From the NCBI RefSeq assembly GCF_900142175.1, contig NZ_FQZX01000001.1:2309345-2373344 (forward strand): DNA of 64,000 nucleotides. Direction: 5' to 3'. Source of the stretch: Maribacter aquivivus. GTDB lineage: Bacteria > Bacteroidota > Bacteroidia > Flavobacteriales > Flavobacteriaceae. Below, in pieces: positions 34,372 to 43,511 of this stretch (positions within the stretch are counted from its first letter, which is position 1; every line of letters begins with the position of its first letter). A program made the translations under genes and the position numbers. The notes under the pieces are model-generated. The model did no database searches, had not been told where the DNA came from, and was given only the letters and a program-made list of their open reading frames with translations.

Positions 34372-36432
34372 TTAATCTAAGTTTAACTTTTTGTGGAATA
34401 ATGGTTTACTTAGAAACAACCATTTTGCTTTTAATCCAATTTCTGTAAACTCAAATCCGGCTGCTGTGGCAGAGGCGATATTACTATACTTGCCATACAC
34501 ATTTAAGCTAAATCGTTTTGAGAATTGACGTTGTACAGAAGCTTCAGCCCTAAAAATAGCCGTTTTAGCATCATCCTCTACTTGTTGAATACCTGTGGCC
34601 GCACTAGCCATATACGTTGTTTTTTCTGAGATGTTACCTCGTATATCTGCAAATAATTCGACTGCTTTGTAAACTTCTGGACTAAAGTATATGGTAGGTA
34701 CTTGGTCTTTAAATGTAATATACTGAAAGTTAACCCCCATTTTTAATGCAGGTTTACGCAGCACATTATAGTATAAAGAAGTAAATAATAAATTTCTAAC
34801 GTTGTCATCACTCTGTTGGGTGTGCATTAGTTGCGTATACCAACCAAAATTTACATTAGTACCAAGGTTATAATTAAGACCATAATGGTTTTGTACAATT
34901 TCACGTTCTATTAATTCAGCATTAAAACTCTGTACTTCTCGTTGGTATCCAAGTGTTAAGTTTTGCAATTTAAAAGGTTGCATATCTAATTTAATATCTA
35001 AAACAGGTTGTGTATATGCATCATCTAAAAATCTAGAGTTGTTTAAACCAAGCACTGTTTTTAAAACAGTTTTAGGAAATAACTTGTATTGTAAGCCGGC
35101 CAATAGAACATGAGAGGTTGCTTTATTATCTGTAACACTATTTTCTGTCGTTCTAAAAAAGTAAGAAACCGTAGTTCTAAATTTTGTGCTAAAAGGTACA
35201 TCAACGGTAGTATTGGTGAAAAAGGCAACATTATTACCATTGTCAAAAGTATAGGCTGCATGTTCCTCAATTGTAGGGGTATGCATTAAATTTAGCTTTT
35301 CAATAAAGCCTTTGGCATCTTTTTGATTCTTATAGAATTTTAATGTCTGGTTGGCCATACTGTATGCTGGTATAATCTTGTCAGATGCGAATAATGCATT
35401 TGCCTTACCTAAATTACCATCAAATGAAGCACTGTCATTAACCAAAATTCTATCATAACTTTCAACACTAGATTTAGCATCACCAGTATATAGACCTAAT
35501 GTAGCTTTTAATGCTAGAATCCAATTTTTATTAGGGTAGTGTACCTCTAGACTATCAATCTTATTTCTAGCAGAAATAAACTTTCTGTTCCATATTAATG
35601 CTTGTACATAACGATCGTAAGTACTTTCGGTAAGTTTTACATCATCAATTTTATCAACTTTTACGGTTGCTCCTTTAGAGATAATAAGTGCCTCTTTATC
35701 ATTTTCATCGATATGCTCTGCCAATGCAATACCATTTAATGCGGTAATAGAATCTTTAGGGGTAGTTGCATATCTAACATAAATATCTTTTGCCTTATCT
35801 GCTTGTTTGATAATAAGATATAAGTTTGCCAAGTTTATAAGTACATCTTTATCTTCAGGGAAATCTTCAAAAATCTTTTTTAAAGTTTGCTCTCCTTTTC
35901 CATATTGCTGATTGTTTACAAACTGATTTGCATAGCCTAAACGCATAAATTTTCGAGAGACTTTTGCACTTGCATTTTCTGGATCTAACGCAATTGCCTT
36001 TTCAACCCAACTTAATGCTAATTCATATTCTTTTAAATTACTTAAGGTATTGGCATACCCTAATACTGCACCAAATTTGGTTGGGAATTTTTCTACCAAA
36101 TCTGCATATAAGGGTCTTGCTTGTTCATATTCTTTCGCCCACAAATAAGATTCGTTGTAATTAATTAAGATTTCAAAATCACCAGGGTAATCTTTTAAAA
36201 GGTCTGCGAACAAACCAGTTGATTTTTGTGGTTCGCCACTTAAACCAACCGCACGCCCATAACAGAGCAATGCCGTTTTATTATTTGGGTCTGTTTTAAG
36301 GTAATCACCAAAAAAAAGTTCTGCCTCTTGAAAATCACCTTTCTCTAAAAGACCAAAGCCTTTGGTCATATCAGATTGTGCTTTTAATAAGGATGAGGTT
36401 AAAAGAATAAGGAATACTACTTTACGAATCAT
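34372..36432 (-). CDS. TPR protein with outer-membrane barrel-like C-terminus
   Basis: 686 residues. A signal peptide (1-18, ending LKAQ) is followed by at least seven tetratricopeptide-like repeats (about 20-380; ALLCYGRAVGLSGEPQKS, ALSWVEKAIALDPENA). The C-terminal 290 residues are rich in alternating aromatic strands (TVSYFFRTT, LTLGYQREVQSF, FSLNVYGKYSN) like an outer-membrane beta-barrel. The same order occurs in exopolysaccharide exporters such as PgaA and BcsC. It is divergent from the first flippase with LytTR site B between them, supporting a role in secreting the polysaccharide. Export is inference; the TPR and signal peptide are visible. Confidence 0.72.
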   Translation of the reverse strand: MIRKVVFLILLTSSLLKAQSDMTKGFGLLEKGDFQEAELFFGDYLKTDPNNKTALLCYGRAVGLSGEPQKSTGLFADLLKDYPGDFEILINYNESYLWAKEYEQARPLYADLVEKFPTKFGAVLGYANTLSNLKEYELALSWVEKAIALDPENASAKVSRKFMRLGYANQFVNNQQYGKGEQTLKKIFEDFPEDKDVLINLANLYLIIKQADKAKDIYVRYATTPKDSITALNGIALAEHIDENDKEALIISKGATVKVDKIDDVKLTESTYDRYVQALIWNRKFISARNKIDSLEVHYPNKNWILALKATLGLYTGDAKSSVESYDRILVNDSASFDGNLGKANALFASDKIIPAYSMANQTLKFYKNQKDAKGFIEKLNLMHTPTIEEHAAYTFDNGNNVAFFTNTTVDVPFSTKFRTTVSYFFRTTENSVTDNKATSHVLLAGLQYKLFPKTVLKTVLGLNNSRFLDDAYTQPVLDIKLDMQPFKLQNLTLGYQREVQSFNAELIEREIVQNHYGLNYNLGTNVNFGWYTQLMHTQQSDDNVRNLLFTSLYYNVLRKPALKMGVNFQYITFKDQVPTIYFSPEVYKAVELFADIRGNISEKTTYMASAATGIQQVEDDAKTAIFRAEASVQRQFSKRFSLNVYGKYSNIASATAAGFEFTEIGLKAKWLFLSKPLFHKKLNLD

Positions 36433-36544
36433 TCAAAGTGAGATTAATACTACAAATACCTAACGGTAATTATTGCGATTTATTTGTCTTTTTCAATATT
36501 GTAAAGATAAAATTGACTTCACCGTTACGGAAGTACGATAATTG

Positions 36545-36614
36545 CCATTCGTCTACAGTAATTGGTCATCGACCTAAAGCCTTTAAAATATAAGGGTAGC
36601 CTTCATGATATTTG
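36545..36614 (+). promoter_or_regulatory. LytTR-type site B and promoter, before the first flippase
   Basis: Half-sites CCATTCGTCTA (36545-36555) and TCATCGACCTA (36566-36576) are 21 bp apart with CAGTAA in the spacer. The box GATATTTG has its TTTG at 36611-36614, 45 bp after the second half-site begins. The region is also upstream of the divergent TPR/barrel gene. Confidence 0.78.
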
Positions 36615-36657
36615 ATGTAGAACCAAGTCAATGTTGAGACTTAAAAAAAACATGATT

Positions 36658-37905
36658 ATGACAGCAATTAGAGTAGTACTACACAAAATTTCTCCAGAAA
36701 AATTATTTATGGGGAGCGTACTTTTAGTAAACGGAGGTAATTATCTCTATAACCTTATACTGGGTAGATTACTTGGTCCGGCAGCATATAGTGAGGCTGC
36801 TTTACTTATTACATTACTACTTGTGCTATCTTTTTTAGGAATGACCTTTCAATTGGCAACAGCCAAATTTGCCATATTGTTCAACAATGATGATTGGGTT
36901 GCTTTAAAACAATTGTTATATAAGTATGCTTTAGGTTTTGGTACATTAATAGGTATTTTACTATTTACTTTTGCCGGTAGCTTACAAGAACTATTTCATA
37001 CAGAATCTTCTCTGTTATTTAAAACCTTTGCAGTATCGGTGCCTTTATATTTTTTTATGTCGGTTAATAGAGGAAGGTACCAAGGCAAACAAGATTATCA
37101 GAAACTATCGCTAACCTACCAAACAGAAATGTGGAGTAGGTTATTGATAACACTTGGGTTGCTATGGTTGGTACCTTTTGAGCCTGCTTTTTTAGTAGCA
37201 TTGGGTATTGGATTGTCTTTTGTATTCGGATTAATTCCTACAGATTTTAATATTAAGAGCATTATTCAAACAGTTACCTTATCCAAAGAAAATAAAAGAA
37301 AAGTAATCAGTTTTATAGTATTGACAGCCTGTTATGAACTTACCCAGATTATCATAAATAACAGTGATATTCTTTTAGTAAAACATTATTTCGATACTCT
37401 AAATGCCGGACTCTATTCTTCTTTGGCCATGATAGGGCGTGTCGTTTATTTTGTTGCTTGGATGTTCGTAATGCTATTACTACCTACCGTTGTACAAAAA
37501 CAAAAAGATGGAGAGGCAACAGCTCCTATATTAATAAAGTACGTAAGTTATGTTGGGGTATTGGCTATTGTTATAATTTTCTGTTGTGCTGTTTTTCCTA
37601 AATTAATAATTCAATTAATGTTTGGCGAAGCTTATATTTCAATGGCACCTTTATTATGGCAATATGCCTTGGCTACCTCTTTATTCGCTATCTCAAATAT
37701 ATTTGCCTACTACTTTTTATCACTAGATAAATATATACCTGTAATACTTTCTGGTGTGTTGGGTATATCACAAATTGTTATGATCGTATTCTTTCATAGT
37801 ACCTTATATATGGTGGTACAAGTTCAAATTATAGCCATGGTTACTTTGCTGGTAGCACAGTTGCTTTATTTTGCGCACAATAATATACTGAACAAGACCT
37901 CTTAA
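36658..37905 (+). CDS. Polysaccharide flippase (MOP/Wzx type), copy 1
   Basis: 415 residues from the ATG at 36658, chosen because the paralogue at 40855 starts with the same MTAI; in-frame ATGs at 36652 and 36631 are possible. About twelve hydrophobic segments spread over the whole length with the FMGSVLLVNGGNYLYNLILGRLLGP opening typical of Wzx-like oligosaccharide flippases. It would move lipid-linked sugar units across the inner membrane. LytTR site B lies 82-113 bp upstream. A second copy at 40855 is clearly homologous throughout. Confidence 0.87.
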   Translation: MTAIRVVLHKISPEKLFMGSVLLVNGGNYLYNLILGRLLGPAAYSEAALLITLLLVLSFLGMTFQLATAKFAILFNNDDWVALKQLLYKYALGFGTLIGILLFTFAGSLQELFHTESSLLFKTFAVSVPLYFFMSVNRGRYQGKQDYQKLSLTYQTEMWSRLLITLGLLWLVPFEPAFLVALGIGLSFVFGLIPTDFNIKSIIQTVTLSKENKRKVISFIVLTACYELTQIIINNSDILLVKHYFDTLNAGLYSSLAMIGRVVYFVAWMFVMLLLPTVVQKQKDGEATAPILIKYVSYVGVLAIVIIFCCAVFPKLIIQLMFGEAYISMAPLLWQYALATSLFAISNIFAYYFLSLDKYIPVILSGVLGISQIVMIVFFHSTLYMVVQVQIIAMVTLLVAQLLYFAHNNILNKTS

Positions 37906-37929
37906 TACTTTTATATTAGGTGAGTCTAA

Positions 37930-37957
37930 CCCGAGGAAATCCCCCATCTTCGGGCTA
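37930..37957 (+). terminator. Probable terminator after flippase 1
   Basis: CCCGAGGA / TCTTCGGG (one G-U pair) hairpin followed by a T-rich tract, ahead of LytTR site C. Confidence 0.6.
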
Positions 37958-38056
37958 TTTTATTTATCATACTGTAAACTGTATGAAATTTTCTGTTTGT
38001 TAAGTATTGATTTAAAGATGTGTACTAATTAAATAAGGCTTAACTAGTAATTTCTT

Positions 38057-38126
38057 CCATTCGTCTATAGTAACGCTTCATCCACCTAAAATCACCTAAA
38101 AAGCCTTTGTCATAGTTAGATATTTG
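38057..38126 (+). promoter_or_regulatory. LytTR-type site C and promoter, before GT4 copy 1
   Basis: Half-sites CCATTCGTCTA (38057-38067) and TCATCCACCTA (38078-38088) are 21 bp apart with TAGTAA in the spacer. The box GATATTTG has its TTTG at 38123-38126, 45 bp after the second half-site begins. Confidence 0.8.
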
Positions 38127-38164
38127 TAAAAGAAATAACCCAATAGTATAGTAAACCTTAACCT

Positions 38165-39394
38165 ATGAGACTTGCAATTGTAACAGCCTACCCACCAAGT
38201 AAAGTAACATTGACCGAATACGGTTATCACTTGGTAAAACATTTTAGACTTCAAAAAGAAGTAACAGAAATAATATTGATTACCGATAAGACGGAAGGTG
38301 ATAAGGATTTAAATTTTAAAGAAGACGGATGCAAGATTATAGTTAAGGAGTGTTGGAATTTTAATGACTACAAAAATATCTTTAAGATTAACCGAGCTAT
38401 TTCACAAACAAAGCCCGATGCTGTACTTTTTAATCTGCAGTTTTTAAAATTCGGAGATAAAAAAATACCTGCTGCACTTGGTTTAATGCTACCCTTAATG
38501 TGCAAGCTAAAAGGTATACCTACTATTTCTTTACTACATAATATATTGGAGCAGGTAGATTTAGATAACGCTGGTATTACCTCAAATAAAGTGCTGCAGA
38601 AAGTTTATAATGGTATCGGTAATGTTTTAACTAGATGTGTTTTGGCTTCAGATGTTGTTGCAGTGACTATTAGTAAATATCAAACGATATTAGAAAACAA
38701 ATTTCAATCTAGAAATGTGGCATTAATTCCACATGGCTCATTTGAAACTCCGCCAACCCCAGATTATAGTTTACCTGCAGGACCAAAAAAAGTGATGGCT
38801 TTTGGTAAGTTCGGCACGTATAAAAAGGTCGAAATAATGATTGAAGCGATCGAGTTAATTAGACAACGTACCAATGAAGATATAGAAATTGTAATTGCAG
38901 GTACAGATAGCCCAAATACACCTGGTTACTTAGAAAGTATGAAAAAGAAATATGCACATGTAAACCAATTAGTTTTTACAGGTTATGTTGCAGAAGAAGA
39001 TGTTCCGGTGTTATTTGGTGATAGCGCGTTAGTTGTTTTTCCATATACATCTACAACGGGCAGTTCTGGTGTGTTGAACCAAGCTGGCAGTTATGGTAAA
39101 GCGGTTGCGTTGCCAGATTTAGGTGACCTTAGTATTCTAGTAAAGGAAGAAGGCTATAAAGGCGAGTTCTTTGATCCGGAAAGTACAGCCTCATTAGCAG
39201 ACGCCATTGAAAGTATTTTGTTGCATGATTCTTATAGAACATATTTAGCAAAAGCAAATTATAGAGCAGCGTGTTCTTTTCCAATGGAAGATATTACGAA
39301 AATGTATATAGAATACTTTAAAGTTCTACAAGTTGCCAAAACAAAAGGATTCACTTTAGATGTACCAATGGTAGAAAAAGAATTAATGGCATAA
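38165..39394 (+). CDS. GT4-family glycosyltransferase, copy 1
   Basis: 409 residues, GT-B fold. The N-terminal acceptor domain starts RLAIVTAYPPSKVTLTEYG; the C-terminal donor domain has a GKFGTYKKVE loop and the E-x7-E-like region PYTSTTGSSGVLNQAGSYG followed by a VALPDLGDL segment. It has no transmembrane segment, so it works at the cytosolic face of the membrane. The sugar donor is unknown. It has its own LytTR promoter (site C) and terminator, and a close paralogue at 42176. Confidence 0.9.
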   Translation: MRLAIVTAYPPSKVTLTEYGYHLVKHFRLQKEVTEIILITDKTEGDKDLNFKEDGCKIIVKECWNFNDYKNIFKINRAISQTKPDAVLFNLQFLKFGDKKIPAALGLMLPLMCKLKGIPTISLLHNILEQVDLDNAGITSNKVLQKVYNGIGNVLTRCVLASDVVAVTISKYQTILENKFQSRNVALIPHGSFETPPTPDYSLPAGPKKVMAFGKFGTYKKVEIMIEAIELIRQRTNEDIEIVIAGTDSPNTPGYLESMKKKYAHVNQLVFTGYVAEEDVPVLFGDSALVVFPYTSTTGSSGVLNQAGSYGKAVALPDLGDLSILVKEEGYKGEFFDPESTASLADAIESILLHDSYRTYLAKANYRAACSFPMEDITKMYIEYFKVLQVAKTKGFTLDVPMVEKELMA

Positions 39395-39415
39395 AATTTT
39401 TGGTTAGGTTTTGTG

Positions 39416-39451
39416 AAAAAGGGGGTAGTATGGTTAGCTACTCCCTTTTTA
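39416..39451 (+). terminator. Terminator after GT4 copy 1
   Basis: AAAAAGGGGGTAG / CTACTCCCTTTTT 13-bp stem (one G-U pair), 9-nt loop, T-rich tail. Confidence 0.9.
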
Positions 39452-39483
39452 TTTTTGTTTTTCAGTTTTTGTATTTTCATCAT

Positions 39484-39533
39484 AATGCACACTTTTAAGT
39501 AAGAATTTTTTGAAATTCTTACAATGGTGCATT
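39484..39533. repeat. Nested inverted repeats upstream of receiver-GT2 copy 1
   Basis: Outer arms AATGCAC (39484-39490) / GTGCATT (39527-39533) enclose an inner perfect 10-bp stem GTAAGAATTT / AAATTCTTAC with a TTTG loop. No T-tail is present, so it looks more like an operator or cruciform than a terminator. Confidence 0.6.
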
Positions 39534-39675
39534 TCAACGACTGCTCTGTTAATTAGGGGTAACCAAAGGTTTTACCGTATTCATTTTAAAATTGAAATTG
39601 TAGTTTTCAACTTTAATATTGCAATTTTTACAAAATTATGCGTTATATGTAAGTTAAATCTTACTTACGTAAACC

Positions 39676-40815
39676 ATGAAAATACTAACCATTGATGATC
39701 AACAACTTATTTTATTATCTGTTGAGAAAAGACTTACCGAATTAGGTTATGATGTAAAAACAGCTGATTCTGGTAAAAAAGGAATAGAAGTATATGATTC
39801 ATTTGAACCAGATTTAGTTCTTGTAGATATAAATATGCCAGATATGTCTGGTTTAGATGTTGTTAAACATATTAAAGAAGGCAAACGTAATACTACGCGG
39901 GTATTGGTTATGTCTGGTAACACCGATGAAACCATTATTACAGATGGCTTTACTTTAGGTATTGACGATTATATGAAAAAACCTGTGAGTTTGTCTGAAA
40001 TGGCGGCTCGTATTAAAAGGTTGATCGGCGCGCCAGTTATTGAACTGAATGCACAAGAGTCTACTAGCACTAGAATGCTCCAAAAAAACTGTGTAGGGGT
40101 TGTTATACCTTGTTATAATGAAGAAGAACGTCTTTTAGGAAAAGAGTTCAGAGACTTTGCGCATAGTAACCTTGGGTACCATCTTTGTTTTGTAAACGAC
40201 GGTAGTACAGATAAAACACTAGAAGTTTTAGAAGAATTAAAGAAAGGCAACGAAAGCAATATCAGTATATACGATTGCGAGAAAAATGGTGGTAAGGCCG
40301 AAGCGGTACGCTTGGGTATGCTACACTTGGCAAAAGACCTTCAGTTAGATTATATCGGATTTTTAGATGCCGATCTGTCTACCGATTTTAGGGATTTTGA
40401 CGATTTAGTAGAAACCTTAGATCAATCTGATTTTAAGATTGTTAGTGGTTCTAGAATGAGTAGAATGGGTGCAGATATTACTAAAGAATCTGCACGTAAG
40501 GTTATTAGTATGACTATTAACCTAATCATTAGAACCATTTTAAGAATGCCATTTAATGATACCCAATGTGGAGCAAAAGTGATGGATCGTTCAGTAGTTC
40601 CTTTACTTTTTAGTAAACCTTTTATTACCAAGTGGTTGTTTGATGTTGAAATGTTTATTCGAATGAGAAAATACTTTGGTAAAACCGAAGCGAAAAAACT
40701 TATTTGTGAGCAACCATTAAAAAGATGGATACATGCCGATGGTTCTAAATTATCAATGAAAGATTCTGTCAAAATCGTTGGTCAGTTGGCAAAAATCGCT
40801 TTTGTATATAGATAA
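39676..40815 (+). CDS. Receiver domain fused to GT2 glycosyltransferase, copy 1
   Basis: 379 residues. Residues 1-118 form a complete CheY-type receiver (D7-D8, phospho-acceptor D51 in LVLVDINMPDMSG, Ser in LVMSGNTDE, Lys in DYMKKPVS). Residues about 138-345 form a GT2 domain like dolichyl-phosphate glucosyl/mannosyltransferases: GVVIPCYNEEERL, FVNDGSTD, D231-A-D233 in GFLDADLSTDF, GSR, and TQCGAKVMD. There is no membrane segment. It probably transfers a sugar to a lipid carrier, with phosphorylation of the receiver controlling activity. Lacks a visible LytTR site; 39 bp separate it from the next flippase. Confidence 0.9.
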   Translation: MKILTIDDQQLILLSVEKRLTELGYDVKTADSGKKGIEVYDSFEPDLVLVDINMPDMSGLDVVKHIKEGKRNTTRVLVMSGNTDETIITDGFTLGIDDYMKKPVSLSEMAARIKRLIGAPVIELNAQESTSTRMLQKNCVGVVIPCYNEEERLLGKEFRDFAHSNLGYHLCFVNDGSTDKTLEVLEELKKGNESNISIYDCEKNGGKAEAVRLGMLHLAKDLQLDYIGFLDADLSTDFRDFDDLVETLDQSDFKIVSGSRMSRMGADITKESARKVISMTINLIIRTILRMPFNDTQCGAKVMDRSVVPLLFSKPFITKWLFDVEMFIRMRKYFGKTEAKKLICEQPLKRWIHADGSKLSMKDSVKIVGQLAKIAFVYR

Positions 40816-40854
40816 ATAAGTATTACCAAACCCCCGAAAAACCCTATCAAAATC

Positions 40855-42126
40855 ATGACAGCAATTAAATTGGCCTTAAAGCGGATTTCCCCTAAACATT
40901 TGTTTATGGGCAGTGCTTTGCTGGTAAATGGTGGTAACTATTTATATAATTTACTTTTAGGTAGATTACTTGGTCCTGAGGCTTTTGCCGATGCCGCGCT
41001 TTTAGTGACATTACTTTTAGTGTTGTCTTTTGTTGGTATGACTTTTCAATTGGCAACCACAAAATTTGCTGTGTTATTTACAGATTATACGTGGATTATT
41101 TTTAAGAATACTATGTATAGATATGCATTGGTATTCGGTGTATTTACCGGTATTCTTGTACTCATTTTTTCTAAAAATTTACAAGCACTCTTTAATACGC
41201 AAAACCATTACATGTTCATGATATTTGCTGTGGCCATACCCTTATACTTTGTTATGAGTGTAAACAGGGGTAGGTTTCAAGGTAAGCATGACTTTGGTAA
41301 ATTGGCAGGTACTTACCAAACAGAAATGTGGAGTAGGTTATTGATTACTTTTGCCTTGCTATTATTGCTACCCTTAGAACCCGGAATGTTAATAGCAGTG
41401 GGTATTGCACTTTCTTTTGTATTCGGACTTTTTCCGTCAGATTTTAAAGGTGTTCAAGTTTTTTCTAAAGATAAATTAGCTGCGGTAGATTTAAAACAAG
41501 TCTGGCTTTTTATTGGTCTTACGGCTGGTTATGAGCTTACGCAGATAATAATAAACAATAGTGACATTCTATTGGTCAAGCATTATTTTGATGATAAACA
41601 GGCTGGCTTGTATTCATCATTGGCATTGATCGGTAGGGTAGTGTACTTTGTTGCTTGGATGTTTGTAATGCTATTAATGCCAACGGTTATTCAAAAACAA
41701 AAAGATGGCGAGCCAACGGCTCCGGTACTTTTTAAGTATGTATTCTTTATTGGTGGCTTATCTACCTTTATAGTTTTTGTATGCTTTCTGTTTCCAAATT
41801 TGATCATTACGTTAATGTTCGGGGACGCGTATTTGTCTATTGCACATTTACTTTGGAAATATGCTTTGGCGACATCACTATTCGCAGTCTCTAATATTTT
41901 TGCATATTACTTTCTGTCATTAAATCAATATTCACCTGTAATACTTTCAGGTCTTTTAGGTTTTTCTCAAGTAGCACTCATCATGCTTTATCACGATAAT
42001 CTTGAAACCGTAGTTCACATGCAAATCATTGCCATGGTCATACTATTGGTGGCACAGTTACTATTTTTCATCATCAAGAATAAGAAAGATTCATCAGCCT
42101 TAAAAAAACAAAATAATTTGGTCTAG
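40855..42126 (+). CDS. Polysaccharide flippase (MOP/Wzx type), copy 2
   Basis: 423 residues, about twelve membrane segments, homologous along its length to the protein at 36658 (shared segments such as GGNYLYN, TYQTEMWSRLLIT, ELTQIIINNSDILLVKHYFD, GRVVYFVAWMFVMLL). It has a short Lys/Ser-rich tail. It follows the receiver-GT2 gene by 39 bp and precedes GT4 copy 2 by 49 bp, so the three likely form an operon. Function as for copy 1. Confidence 0.88.
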   Translation: MTAIKLALKRISPKHLFMGSALLVNGGNYLYNLLLGRLLGPEAFADAALLVTLLLVLSFVGMTFQLATTKFAVLFTDYTWIIFKNTMYRYALVFGVFTGILVLIFSKNLQALFNTQNHYMFMIFAVAIPLYFVMSVNRGRFQGKHDFGKLAGTYQTEMWSRLLITFALLLLLPLEPGMLIAVGIALSFVFGLFPSDFKGVQVFSKDKLAAVDLKQVWLFIGLTAGYELTQIIINNSDILLVKHYFDDKQAGLYSSLALIGRVVYFVAWMFVMLLMPTVIQKQKDGEPTAPVLFKYVFFIGGLSTFIVFVCFLFPNLIITLMFGDAYLSIAHLLWKYALATSLFAVSNIFAYYFLSLNQYSPVILSGLLGFSQVALIMLYHDNLETVVHMQIIAMVILLVAQLLFFIIKNKKDSSALKKQNNLV

Positions 42127-42175
42127 CACTGCTTTTCCAAAACAAAATAACCCTGAATACTAAAATTTAGTTCAA

Positions 42176-43405
42176 ATGAAATTAGCAATCGTAACCGCCT
42201 ATCCGCCCAGTAAAGTAACTTTAACAGAGTACGGTTATTACTTGGTAAAACACTTTAGACTTCAAGAAGAAGTGACCGAATTAATTTTGATCACCGATCG
42301 AACCGATGAACCTAAAGATTTAAACTTTGAAGAAAACGGTTGTAAGATTACGGTAAAGGAATGTTGGAGCTTTAATAGCTACAGTAATATCTTTAGTATT
42401 AGCAAGACAATTTCGCAAACAAAGCCAGATGCCGTATTATTCAATCTTCAGTTTTTAAAATTCGGAGATAAGAAAATACCGGCGGCACTAGGGCTAATGC
42501 TTCCATTTATTTGCAAGTCTAAGGGTATACCAACAATATCACTTTTACATAATATTCTAGAACAGGTTGATCTAGAAAATGCAGGTTTTACTAAAAACAA
42601 GCTGTTACAAAGTATCTATAATTTCATAGGTACAACGTTGACCAAATTTGTACTGGCGTCAGATATTCTTGCCGTTACTATTAGTAAATATGTGACAACG
42701 CTTGAAGATAAATATAAGGTTAAGAATGTAGCATTAATTCCGCATGGCGCTTTTGAAACTCCGCCAGAGCCAGACTTTAAGCTTCCGGCTGGTCCAAAAC
42801 AGGTAATGGCTTTCGGTAAATTTGGTACGTACAAAAAAGTAGAAATACTTATTGAAGCCGTAGAAGAAATTAGAGCTCGAACCAATGAAGATATAGAAAT
42901 CGTTATTGCAGGTACAGATAGCCCTAATACCCCTGGTTATTTGGAAGAAATGAAGCAGAAATATAGCCACGTGCCTCAAATTAGGTATACAGGTTATGTA
43001 GCAGAAGAAGATGTGGCTAAAATATTCGGTGATAGTGCGGTAACTGTATTCCCATATACATCAACAACAGGTAGCTCTGGCGTATTGCACCAAGCTGGTA
43101 GTTATGGTAACGCTGTTGCCTTACCAGATTTAGGTGACTTAAGTGTTTTGGTTAAGGAGGAAGGATATGTAGGCGAATTTTTCGATGCACACGATACTTC
43201 ATCTTTGGCAAATGCCATTGAGAAAATTATTACCAATGATGCTTATAGAATTCAATTGGCGAAACAAAATTATAAAGCGGCATGCTCTTTACCAATGTCT
43301 GCAATTACACAAATGTATATAGATTACTTTAAGGCAATCCAGAAATCCAAAGAAAGTGGTTTCAATATTGATATATCAACTATGGAGAAGAAATTGGTTC
43401 ATTAA
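42176..43405 (+). CDS. GT4-family glycosyltransferase, copy 2
   Basis: 409 residues, the same length as the protein at 38165 and closely similar throughout (AIVTAYPPSKVTLTEYGY, GKFGTYKKVE, PYTSTTGSSGVL, VALPDLGDLSVLVKEEGY). GT-B fold, no membrane segment. The equal length and conserved motifs suggest the same donor or acceptor class, perhaps adding a different residue in the repeat unit. Last gene of the operon that begins at 39676, closed by a strong terminator. Confidence 0.9.
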   Translation: MKLAIVTAYPPSKVTLTEYGYYLVKHFRLQEEVTELILITDRTDEPKDLNFEENGCKITVKECWSFNSYSNIFSISKTISQTKPDAVLFNLQFLKFGDKKIPAALGLMLPFICKSKGIPTISLLHNILEQVDLENAGFTKNKLLQSIYNFIGTTLTKFVLASDILAVTISKYVTTLEDKYKVKNVALIPHGAFETPPEPDFKLPAGPKQVMAFGKFGTYKKVEILIEAVEEIRARTNEDIEIVIAGTDSPNTPGYLEEMKQKYSHVPQIRYTGYVAEEDVAKIFGDSAVTVFPYTSTTGSSGVLHQAGSYGNAVALPDLGDLSVLVKEEGYVGEFFDAHDTSSLANAIEKIITNDAYRIQLAKQNYKAACSLPMSAITQMYIDYFKAIQKSKESGFNIDISTMEKKLVH

Positions 43406-43428
43406 GAATCGATATGGTTAGTATTTAT

Positions 43429-43457
43429 AGGCTGGTGTGGTAACCAGCCTTTTTTTA
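43429..43457. terminator. Terminator between GT4 copy 2 and the glycosidase
   Basis: AGGCTGGT / ACCAGCCT perfect stem, 6-nt loop, TTTTTTT tail on the plus strand; convergent genes. Confidence 0.93.
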
Positions 43458-43511
43458 TGCCTTATTTTTCGACACCTATTATTGAATTGGATTGCGCAGA
43501 AAAATGGTTGC

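Noticed and set aside
34372..36432. Assigning the TPR/barrel protein as PgaA or PelB
   Set aside because: Domain order is similar, but no partner genes of the Pga or Pel systems (deacetylase, PelF/PelG-like set) are recognisable, so a named system is not justified.
36516..36530. CTTCACCGTTACGGAAG palindrome near site B as an additional half-site
   Set aside because: It is 22-23 bp upstream and not at the 21-bp phase, and its sequence does not fit the shared motif; kept as coincidence.
39571..39612. Possible LytTR site before receiver-GT2 copy 1
   Set aside because: TCATTTTAAAA resembles a half-site only in its first bases, the partner at +21 does not match, and there is no TTTG at the fixed distance.
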